DNA from: Pseudomonadota bacterium
GTDB taxonomy: Bacteria > BMS3Abin14
Direction: 5' to 3'
DNA length: 6,115 nt
NCBI GenBank assembly: GCA_003229755.1
Contig: QIFJ01000180.1
Location: 1-6,115 of the forward strand
Positions within the stretch are counted from its first letter, which is position 1. Each line of letters starts with the position of its first letter. The position numbers and the translations under genes were made by a program. Below, in pieces: positions 1-5,181 of this stretch. The notes beneath the pieces are model-generated. The model did no database searches. It worked only from the letters and a program-made list of their open reading frames with translations, and had not been told where the DNA came from.

Positions 1-282
1 GCCACATGTGACTGGGAAAGAGAACGTTTCACCATGGACGAGGGACTTTCCCGGGCTGTGAGGGAGGTTTTCGTGCGCCTCTATCACGAAGGTTTCATCT
101 ACCAGGGGGATTATATTGTCAACTGGTGTCCGCGGTGCCATACAGCCATTTCGGATCTGGAGGTCGAGCACCAAAGTACACAGAGCAGTCTTTACCATAT
201 CAGTTATCCTTCGGTGGATGGAAAAGTCAGTGTTACGGTTGCCACAACAAGACCGGACCGCTGTAGCTGTTCACCCGGATGA
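1..282 (+). CDS. valS: valS fragment 1: start of editing (CP1) region, ends at a premature stop
   Basis: Frame-1 segment open from the window edge to TGA 280-282. It carries the ValRS segment RERFTMDEGLSRAVREVF, then NWCPRCHTAISDLEVEH, whose CPRC pair (127-138) is a zinc-knuckle type pair, and the start of the editing motif (VATTRP, about 238-255). After the proline the sequence becomes DRCSCSPG and stops, which does not resemble ValRS, whereas frame 2 resumes with TAVAVHPDDERY. An internal ATG at 34 is not the start; the reading frame and homology continue to the left edge. Confidence 0.85.
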   Translation, partial: ATCDWERERFTMDEGLSRAVREVFVRLYHEGFIYQGDYIVNWCPRCHTAISDLEVEHQSTQSSLYHISYPSVDGKVSVTVATTRPDRCSCSPG

Positions 283-550
283 TGAACGTTACACGGACCT
301 TGTTGGAAAATCTTTCCAGCTGCCGCTTACAGACAGAAATATACATATGATATCCGACTCTTTTGTCAGCATGGAGTTCGGTACCGGTGCAGTTAAAGTT
401 ACACCAGCCCACGATCCCAACGACTTTGAGATCGGTGAACGACACAACTTGCCTAAAATCACTGTTATCTCCCTGGAGGGTACGATGACCTCCGAAGAGC
501 AGGCGAAAGATACGAGGGGACAGACAGATTTGAGTGCAGGGAAAGGGTAG
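257..550 (+). CDS. valS: valS fragment 2: editing-domain core, in the shifted frame
   Basis: Frame-2 segment. From 257 it reads TAVAVHPDDERY, then FGTGAVKVTPAHDPNDFEIG (about 380-439) and the run PKITVISLEGTMTSEE up to 499. This is the conserved CP1 editing-domain core of ValRS. Past 499 the frame-2 product is non-homologous and ends at TAG 548-550, while frame 1 continues the family sequence (GERYEGTDRFECRERVVEDL). There is no plausible independent start codon; the segment makes sense only as the middle of valS. An in-frame ATG at 116 lies in the wrong frame relative to the upstream valS sequence and is not a real start. Confidence 0.8.
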   Translation, partial: TAVAVHPDDERYTDLVGKSFQLPLTDRNIHMISDSFVSMEFGTGAVKVTPAHDPNDFEIGERHNLPKITVISLEGTMTSEEQAKDTRGQTDLSAGKG

Positions 551-2229
551 TGGAGGATCTGAAAGAAGGCGGCTTCCTCGCAAGCCTGGAAGATTATCAG
601 CATTCGGTGGGACGATGCTACAGGTGCAGTACAGTTATCGAACCGCTCATTTCAAGACAGTGGTTTGTCAGGATGAAGGAACTTGCCGAACCAGCTATCG
701 AAGCTGTGCGGGATGGTCGAATAAACATAGTACCACGGAGTTGGGAGAAGACATACTTCGAGTGGATGAATAACATAAGGGACTGGTGCATCTCAAGGCA
801 GATATGGTGGGGGCACCGTATCCCGGTATGGACCTGCCAGAGCTGTAATGAAGTAGTGGTTCAGGTTGATGAACCTCAGGCATGTCCCGGCTGTGATTCG
901 AAGGAGCTGGTGCAGGAGGATGATGTGCTCGATACCTGGTTTTCCTCGGCACTGTGGCCATTTTCCACAATGGGCTGGCCGGGTGAGAGCAAGACGCTGG
1001 AGAAATTCTATCCCACCAGTTGTCTGGTAACGGGTTTCGATATCCTCTTCTTCTGGGTGGCTCGAATGATCATGATGGGCATCAAGTTTATGGGAGATGT
1101 ACCCTTCAGGCACGTCTACATCCATGCCCTTGTGAGGGACGCTGAAGGCCGGAAAATGAGCAAATCCCTGGGAAATATCATCGATCCGCTGGTTATTATC
1201 GAAAAATTCGGGGCAGACGCCTTCCGGTTCACGCTGGCCGCCTTTGCGGCTATGGGCAGAGATATACGTCTTGACGAGGACAGGATCGAGGGTTACAGGC
1301 ACTTCGTCAACAAGATATGGAACGCGGCTAAACTGGTTCTTCAGTACACCGACGAAATCACCACTGAACAGATAGAGTCCGGGATTGACCCGGCCGAACT
1401 GCACAACCGGTGGATAAGAAGCAGGCTGGATTCAGTAGTTGAACTGTCGACACAAGCCCTGGAAGACTACAGGTTCAATGATATGGCCGAAACTCTTTAC
1501 CAGTTCTTCTGGCACGAGTTCTGTGACTGGTATCTTGAACTGGCAAAGCCGTCCCTTTACGGATCACGGGGGGATGAGTCCAGAACAGAGACAGCGATAA
1601 CGGCTGCCAGTGTCCTGGAGATCTCCCTGCGGATGCTGCACCCCGTAATGCCCTTCCTTACAGAAGACATATGGCAGAATCTGCCGGTGGAGGGTGAAAG
1701 TATCATGATAGCCTCTTATCCGGAATCAGACAAAAGTATTCGCGATGAGGCATCGGAAGAGGCGGTTCAAATACTGCAGGATTTCATAACCGGGATAAGA
1801 AACCTGAGGTCGGAAATGGGCATCGTACCATCAGTTACCGTTACAGCGACTGTAGTCGGAAGCGATAAAAAAGTGAGGTCAATACTGGAGGATAATATGG
1901 ATGACATCCTCAGGCTTGCGAGGCTCGACGCCCTGGAGGTTTCTGACACTACTGAAATACCCGAAGACGCTTCAACTACGGTGGTCAGGGGTCAGGAGAT
2001 ATTCATACCATTCCCGGGTTCAGTCGATGTTGAGGCTGAGAGGGACAGGATAGGAAGAGAGCTTCAGAAGATTACCTCGGAACTTGAGAAGGTGCAGAGT
2101 AAATTATCAAACGCCCAGTTCCTCGAAAAGGCGCCCTCCCAGGTAGTACAGAAGAACAGAGGTATTGCTGAGGAGCTGAGAACAGCCCGGGATAAGCTCA
2201 GGGTCAGCCTGGAGCGCCTTGGTGCCTGA
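550..2229 (+). CDS. valS: valS fragment 3: catalytic second half, anticodon-binding domain and C-terminal coiled coil
   Basis: Homology in this frame begins at 502, and a fortuitous GTG at 550 would be the first start a gene caller accepts. In order it holds: CYRC (616-627) with the following IEPLISRQWFV segment; WCISRQIWWGHRIPVW; a second double-Cys pair, CQSC (835-846) and CPGC (883-894), a probable zinc-binding knuckle; DTWFSSALWPFSTMGWP; GFDILFFWVARM; and the ATP-binding KMSKS loop (GRKMSKSLGN, KMSKS at 1153-1167). The helical anticodon-binding domain follows from about 1400 (RWIRSRLDS to FFWHEFCDWYLELAKP). The last about 65 residues (from about 2026) are charged and heptad-like, matching the ValRS C-terminal coiled coil that contacts tRNA. 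The stop overlaps the nadC start. No lesions were seen in this part. Confidence 0.9.
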   Translation: MEDLKEGGFLASLEDYQHSVGRCYRCSTVIEPLISRQWFVRMKELAEPAIEAVRDGRINIVPRSWEKTYFEWMNNIRDWCISRQIWWGHRIPVWTCQSCNEVVVQVDEPQACPGCDSKELVQEDDVLDTWFSSALWPFSTMGWPGESKTLEKFYPTSCLVTGFDILFFWVARMIMMGIKFMGDVPFRHVYIHALVRDAEGRKMSKSLGNIIDPLVIIEKFGADAFRFTLAAFAAMGRDIRLDEDRIEGYRHFVNKIWNAAKLVLQYTDEITTEQIESGIDPAELHNRWIRSRLDSVVELSTQALEDYRFNDMAETLYQFFWHEFCDWYLELAKPSLYGSRGDESRTETAITAASVLEISLRMLHPVMPFLTEDIWQNLPVEGESIMIASYPESDKSIRDEASEEAVQILQDFITGIRNLRSEMGIVPSVTVTATVVGSDKKVRSILEDNMDDILRLARLDALEVSDTTEIPEDASTTVVRGQEIFIPFPGSVDVEAERDRIGRELQKITSELEKVQSKLSNAQFLEKAPSQVVQKNRGIAEELRTARDKLRVSLERLGA

Positions 2230-3070
2230 TTACCCCGATACGGTCCGTACACTTGTAATGGCCGCACTGGCTGAAGACATCGGCCCGGGGGATATTACCA
2301 CTGAAAGTCTCGTTGGTAAGGATAAAGTCGGGAGAGCCCAGGTTGTAATCGAGGAGGCCTGTGTGGTCTGCGGACTCGAGGTGGCTTCACTCGTTTACAT
2401 GAACCTGGATCCGGGAGTAAGGTTCATGGCAGCGGTACAGGAGGGAGACCTGGTGGCGAAGGGAACGGTGATCGCGAAACTTACAGGATCTCTGGCCTCG
2501 ATCCTGACAGGGGAGCGTACGGCCCTGAACTTTCTTCAGCGCCTCTGTGGTATCGCCACGGGGGCCAGGCGCTTTGCCGATATTGCCGCGGGCAGGGCCA
2601 CTATCCTGGATAGCAGGAAGACGGTTCCCGGATGGCGATGGCTTGACAAGATGGCGGTTAGAACCGGAGGGTGCCGGAATCACCGTATGGGTCTTTACGA
2701 CGGGATACTCATAAAAGATAACCATATCGCTTCTGTGGGGAGCATCTCGGAGGCTGTGAGGATGGTAAGAAAAGGCGCGGTCCGGGACATGATGATCGAA
2801 GTTGAGGTAGCGAATATAGAAGATCTTAAAGAGGCTGTGGAAGCTGGAGCGGATCTGGTTATGCTGGACAATTTTTCCCCCGGGAGTGTGGATAAGGCAG
2901 CGACAATGGCCAGAGGCAAGGCGAAGATAGAGGTTTCGGGCGGCATTGAGGAGGGTAACCTGGCCGATTACATCCGTTCCGGAAATGTGGATTATATTTC
3001 GGTCGGTGCTATCACGCACTCTGTTAAAGCAATCGATATCTCCATGGATGTGGTTATCGATAAAGAGTAG
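2222..3070 (+). CDS. nadC: Nicotinate-nucleotide pyrophosphorylase, carboxylating (quinolinate phosphoribosyltransferase)
   Basis: Converts quinolinate and PRPP to nicotinate mononucleotide, CO2 and pyrophosphate, the entry step into NAD from the de novo pathway; cytoplasmic. The protein has 282 residues, close to the usual length. Visible family motifs: ALAEDIGPGDITTESL near the N-terminus; RTALNFLQRLCGIAT (from R99) in the quinolinate-binding region; DSRKTVPG (130-137); NHRMGLYDGILIKDNHI (153-169), the strongest signature; VMLDNF (to about 218); and EVSGGI (237-242), the phosphate-binding end of the barrel. I chose GTG 2222 because GGAG (2211-2214) lies 7 nt upstream; TTG 2219 is in frame but only 4 nt from it. 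Either start lies inside the end of valS, so translation is probably coupled to valS. The nadA and nadB partners are not in the window. Identity is essentially certain; the exact start is not. Confidence 0.96.
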   Translation: MPDYPDTVRTLVMAALAEDIGPGDITTESLVGKDKVGRAQVVIEEACVVCGLEVASLVYMNLDPGVRFMAAVQEGDLVAKGTVIAKLTGSLASILTGERTALNFLQRLCGIATGARRFADIAAGRATILDSRKTVPGWRWLDKMAVRTGGCRNHRMGLYDGILIKDNHIASVGSISEAVRMVRKGAVRDMMIEVEVANIEDLKEAVEAGADLVMLDNFSPGSVDKAATMARGKAKIEVSGGIEEGNLADYIRSGNVDYISVGAITHSVKAIDISMDVVIDKE

Positions 3071-3157
3071 TTGAAAGTTGAAGGTTGAAGGTTGAAAGCT
3101 ATACCTGACAACTTTCAACTTTTAACTTTCAACTTTCAACTTTCAACTTTCAACTTA
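3071..3157. repeat. Heptanucleotide array with inverted arms (TTGAAAG x4 / CAACTTT x7)
   Basis: Directly after the nadC stop come four head-to-tail heptamers (TTGAAAG, TTGAAGG, TTGAAGG, TTGAAAG; 3071-3098). A 10-nt spacer follows, then seven heptamers of the complementary motif (CAACTTT, with one TAACTTT and a final CAACTTA; 3109-3157). The two arms are reverse complements apart from A/G and C/T variants that still allow G-U pairs in RNA, so the transcript could fold into a stem of about 28 bp. The array ends 6 nt before the birA ATG. A second array of the same unit and orientation lies at 5182-5216. There is no U-tract after the stem, so it is not a standard intrinsic terminator. The period of 7 is not a coding period; in any frame it encodes a repeating heptapeptide (NFQLSTF). 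Confidence 0.9.
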
Positions 3158-3163
3158 ATAAAC

Positions 3164-3883
3164 ATGATAATACACCGATACAAATCAGTAACATCTACCA
3201 ACGATGTGCTAAAAGGAATGGCAGAGAAGGGTGCACCGGAGTGGACCGCCGTTGTGGCAGAGCAGCAGACTGGAGGCAGGGGACGAGAAGGGAGAAGCTG
3301 GTATTCTCCTCCTGGCAGCCTTTATCTGTCGGTGCTCCTCAAACCGGCAATACTTCCCATGGAACTTCAGAGAATGCCTGTGATCGTCTCATATGCCCTG
3401 GCCGAGTTCCTGATGCAGGAGGGGGGTGATTTTTCCCTTAAATGGCCCAACGATATCCTCCTGAACAGGAGGAAGGTTGCGGGTGTCCTCCTCGAAGCCA
3501 GGACGCAGGGTGAGGATGTGCATTACATAGTGGCAGGGATAGGGATAAATATATCCTTTGGTCAAAATTCACTGCCGGCCGACCTCAGGGACAGGGTTGC
3601 TGCCCTCGAAGAGATAATTGGGGATTGGAGTATTGATTCCATGTTAAAAAGGATTCACTCGTCCTTGAAGATCCATTATTGTTCCTTCAGAGATGAGGCA
3701 TGGGAAAATATTCGTGAGAAATGGTCCAGTTACGCCGACTGGAACACACTTGTATTTTTCAGGAAGGGCAGCCGCGAGGTGGCGGGTTATCCTCAGTCCC
3801 TTTCAGATGATGGCTCCCTTATTCTGAGAACTTCAGAGGGTGTTATTGTTGTACACTCCGGGGATATAATAACTGGATATTGA
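3164..3883 (+). CDS. birA: Biotin--[acetyl-CoA-carboxylase] ligase, monofunctional (no HTH domain)
   Basis: Activates biotin with ATP to biotinyl-5'-AMP and transfers it to the target lysine of biotin carboxyl carrier proteins. The protein has 239 residues and starts directly in the catalytic domain: TSTND (10-14), the biotin/AMP-binding loop GGRGREGRSW (37-46), KWPNDIL (93-99), KVAGVLLE (104-111) and AGIGIN (124-129). A small C-terminal SH3-like domain follows (about 190-239, with DDGSLILRT). The N-terminal winged-helix domain of E. coli BirA is absent, so this is a group I ligase that should not act as a biotin repressor. ATG 3164 fits the usual family start, but no Shine-Dalgarno precedes it because the heptamer array runs up to it. 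An in-frame TTG at 3092, with GAAGG 7 nt upstream, would add 24 residues encoded largely by the repeat; I consider it less likely. Function is firm, start moderately so. Confidence 0.94.
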   Translation: MIIHRYKSVTSTNDVLKGMAEKGAPEWTAVVAEQQTGGRGREGRSWYSPPGSLYLSVLLKPAILPMELQRMPVIVSYALAEFLMQEGGDFSLKWPNDILLNRRKVAGVLLEARTQGEDVHYIVAGIGINISFGQNSLPADLRDRVAALEEIIGDWSIDSMLKRIHSSLKIHYCSFRDEAWENIREKWSSYADWNTLVFFRKGSREVAGYPQSLSDDGSLILRTSEGVIVVHSGDIITGY

Positions 3884-3900
3884 TGATTTTTTACAAAGTC

Positions 3901-3981
3901 ATCAACGCGGCCATTGAGGGCGCCCGAATCAATGAATGGTATATTATCATCGCGCCCGAGCATGGGCGCCCGAATCCATAA
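3901..3981. repeat. Degenerate tandem duplication, period about 45-46 bp
   Basis: Two diverged copies, about 3901-3936 and 3946-3981, align with one indel. They share an identical 13-bp block, GGGCGCCCGAATC (3918-3930 and 3964-3976), and near-identical left ends (ATCAACGCG / ATCATCGCG). Each copy offers local hairpins: CATTGA 3912-3917 with TCAATG 3929-3934, and GCGCCC 3952-3957 with GGGCGC 3964-3969. There is no sign of coding. The block leads directly into the next inverted repeat and the 85-bp tandem repeat upstream of coaX. Confidence 0.7.
3918..3945 (+). promoter_or_regulatory. Possible promoter for coaX (TTGAGG / extended -10 TGGTATATT)
   Basis: An extended -10 motif, TGGTATATT (3937-3945, hexamer TATATT 3940-3945), lies 19 nt downstream of a partial -35, TTGAGG (3915-3920). 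If real, transcription would start around 3952 and give coaX a leader of about 230 nt containing all the hairpins and both 85-bp-spaced repeats. The spacing is long and the -35 imperfect, and AT-rich matches arise by chance, so this is a candidate only. coaX could instead be read through from birA, since I see no terminator between them. Confidence 0.25.
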
Positions 3982-4005
3982 TCTTAATATAAAGTTATGG
4001 ATTCG
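3971..4005. repeat. Perfect 11-bp inverted repeat (hairpin)
   Basis: CGAATCCATAA (3971-3981) is the exact reverse complement of TTATGGATTCG (3995-4005), around a 13-nt AT-rich loop. It joins the 45-bp duplication on its left to the first 85-bp repeat on its right (sharing 4004-4005). No T-run follows, so an intrinsic terminator is unlikely. It may be part of a structured leader of coaX or a palindromic intergenic element. Confidence 0.75.
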
Positions 4006-4166
4006 TGAGGGAAGGGGAAACGACGCTTTTCCGTTCCCGTGGAGTGAAAAGTCGCTCACGGGCTTTTCACGACAAATAACAACAACCCCGTGAGGAAAGG
4101 GGAAACGACGTTTTTCCCTTCCCGCGGAGCAAAAAGCCGCTCACGGACTTTTTGCGACAATAACAA
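4004..4166 (+). repeat. Two tandem about 79-nt structured repeats, spaced 85 nt, immediately upstream of coaX
   Basis: Copy A begins at 4004 and copy B at 4089. Over about 79 aligned nt I count 10 substitutions (9 transitions) and one 1-nt indel. Each copy has two hairpins. Hairpin 1: 4009-4020 with 4027-4038 (loop CGACGC), and 4094-4105 with 4112-4123 (loop CGACGT). Hairpin 2: GTGAAAAG 4044-4051 with CTTTTCAC 4063-4070, and GCAAAAAG 4129-4136 with CTTTTTGC 4148-4155. In hairpin 2 two base pairs change on both sides at once (T-A to C-G and G-C to A-T), keeping the stem perfect. The 11-nt loop of hairpin 2 contains CTCACG, complementary to the CGTGAG that opens each copy, so a pseudoknot is possible. 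Copy B ends 16 nt before the coaX ATG. This could be a structured RNA leader or a palindromic intergenic element; I do not recognise a named family. Confidence 0.85.
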
Positions 4167-4170
4167 AGTT

Positions 4171-4176
4171 AGGTGG
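4171..4176 (+). promoter_or_regulatory. coaX ribosome-binding site (AGGTGG)
   Basis: AGGTGG, one mismatch from AGGAGG, lies 5 nt before ATG 4182 and decides that start over the in-frame GTG 4173, which lies inside the SD itself. It sits just outside the last hairpin of the upstream repeat (stem ends at 4155), so that structure leaves the site free unless longer-range pairing occurs. Confidence 0.75.
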
Positions 4177-4181
4177 TTCGT

Positions 4182-4955
4182 ATGGCTGAAATGTTACTGT
4201 GTATAGATGTGGGAAACACCCAGACCGTCCTCGGTGCCTTCTCAGGGGAGAAACTTGTATCCAGGTGGCGGATCAGGTCGGACCGGAGCAGGACCGCTGA
4301 TGAATACAGTCACCTGATCAAGGATCTGCTGCGGGGCGATGGGATCGATACCGGTTCCCTGAATGGGGTAGTCATATCCTGTGTAGTCCCTCCGGCAAGA
4401 CAGCCCCTGATAGATATGTCAAAGGCCAGCTTTGGTATGGATCCCCTGATGATCGGGCCCGGAATAAAAACAGGGATGTCCATACTTTATGATAATCCAA
4501 AGGAGGTTGGGGCTGACAGGATCGCCAATACTGTTGCAGCCTATGAAAGATACCGGAGGGCGCTGATAGTGATCGATTTCGGCACTGCCATCACCTTTGA
4601 TGTTGTTTCGTCCTCGGGGGATTATATAGGCGGAGTCATATTCCCGGGGGTCCAGATATCTCTTGATGCGCTTTTTCTAAAGGCGTCAAAGCTCCCCCGG
4701 GTAGAGCTTGAGATACCACAGAGAGTAGTAGGGAGAGATACCATAAGCAGCATCCAGTCAGGAATTATTTATGGCTATTCAGGTCTGATAGACTCTCTTG
4801 TTGAGAGGATAAGTGCCGAGATGGGGGATGACCCTTATGTCGTGGCAACAGGCGGTTCGGTCGGTCTCCTGGCCGGGCAGTCAGAGGCTATCTCCGAGGT
4901 ACTTCCCGACCTTACCCTTGAAGGGCTGTACATCCTGTATGGGAGAAATAAATGA
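4182..4955 (+). CDS. coaX: Type III pantothenate kinase (CoaX)
   Basis: Phosphorylates pantothenate to 4'-phosphopantothenate, the first step of CoA synthesis from vitamin B5; cytoplasmic and, in this family, dependent on a monovalent cation. The protein has 257 residues, normal for CoaX. It shows the ASKHA-fold motifs: the phosphate-1 loop DVGNT (9-13, followed by QTVLGAF); the pantothenate-site segment PKEVGADRIAN (GADR 110-113); the second phosphate loop DFGTAITFD (from D132) with the family run YIGGVIFPG; the segment LPRVELEIPQRVVGRDTISSI; SGIIYGY; and the C-terminal ATGGS (222-226). All expected key residues are present, including the aspartates of DVGNT and DFGTA. The gene is preceded by a repeat-rich 298-nt gap and followed by a 342-nt gap, so its coupling to birA is less tight than that of nadC to valS. 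Identity is very secure. Confidence 0.96.
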   Translation: MAEMLLCIDVGNTQTVLGAFSGEKLVSRWRIRSDRSRTADEYSHLIKDLLRGDGIDTGSLNGVVISCVVPPARQPLIDMSKASFGMDPLMIGPGIKTGMSILYDNPKEVGADRIANTVAAYERYRRALIVIDFGTAITFDVVSSSGDYIGGVIFPGVQISLDALFLKASKLPRVELEIPQRVVGRDTISSIQSGIIYGYSGLIDSLVERISAEMGDDPYVVATGGSVGLLAGQSEAISEVLPDLTLEGLYILYGRNK

Positions 4956-5007
4956 AGTTCATATTATCTGGTGATTATCCAGCGTATCTCGATCATTACT
5001 ATTATGC

Positions 5008-5172
5008 GGATCATCTCCAAATTAGTTGGTTGTCAACTATAATAGACGGGTTCCGGCAAAAGCCCCTTCGCCTTCGCAACCCCCTTTTAGCTTCGCTTCA
5101 GGGCTTTTTACCGGAACATCGACCCTGTGAATACTTACTTCGAAAGCTCACCAACTATTTGGGAGATGAACC
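5008..5172. repeat. MITE-like nested inverted-repeat element, about 165 bp
   Basis: The outer arms, 5008-5030 and 5150-5172, are reverse complements over 23 bp with 20 matches. Inside them a second inverted repeat pairs 5050-5065 (GTTCCGGCAAAAGCCC) with 5101-5117, with one mismatch and one bulged T, around an approximately 35-nt loop rich in CTTCG motifs. Terminal inverted repeats on a short non-coding body are what a miniature transposable element looks like; a folded RNA downstream of coaX is the alternative. I see no clear target-site duplication: only TATT is shared just outside the two ends. No transposase is present in the window. Confidence 0.65.
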
Positions 5173-5181
5173 TATTTGTGT

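Larger units (their letters stand above)
1..2229 (+). pseudogene. valS: Valyl-tRNA synthetase (valS), 5'-truncated by the window edge and interrupted by two frame lesions
   Basis: Class I aminoacyl-tRNA synthetase that charges tRNA-Val with valine in the cytoplasm. The reading frame is open from base 1 (ATCDWERERFTMDEG, a typical ValRS segment), so roughly the first 130-140 residues, including the HIGH motif, lie outside the window. The protein reads in frame 1 to about 255, frame 2 from 257 to 499, and frame 1 again from 502 to the TGA at 2227-2229. Each stretch is normal ValRS sequence, so this is one gene with two lesions. At 256, 17 of the 18 nt expected for ETMLGD in the editing-domain motif TTRPETMLGD are absent. 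At 499/500 one nucleotide is absent. Without correction, translation stops at 280-282. Downstream motifs are intact, including KMSKS at 1153-1167. Identity is certain. Whether the lesions are biological or sequencing/assembly errors cannot be decided here; errors are a serious possibility because valS is normally essential. Confidence 0.93.

Noticed and set aside
250..505. Programmed ribosomal frameshifting in valS
   Set aside because: There is no slippery heptamer at either junction. The first junction lacks six conserved residues, which slippage cannot restore, and ValRS is not known to use recoding.
793..1404. 203-codon minus-strand open frame
   Set aside because: It lies wholly opposite the conserved valS catalytic region, whose family motifs are unmistakable; it is an antisense shadow.
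2387..3118. 243-codon minus-strand open frame
   Set aside because: It is antisense to nadC, begins in the heptamer array and has no family resemblance.
3071..3157. CRISPR array
   Set aside because: The repeat units are 7 nt, directly abutting, without spacers, and no cas gene is present.
3881..3904. Intrinsic terminator after birA (TGATGA ... TCATCA)
   Set aside because: The stem is only 6 bp and AT-rich, with the T-run inside the loop instead of after the stem.
5038..5043. Perfect TATAAT as a promoter -10
   Set aside because: No -35-like hexamer lies 15-19 nt upstream and no TG extension is present. It falls just inside the left arm of the inverted-repeat element and is probably a chance match.
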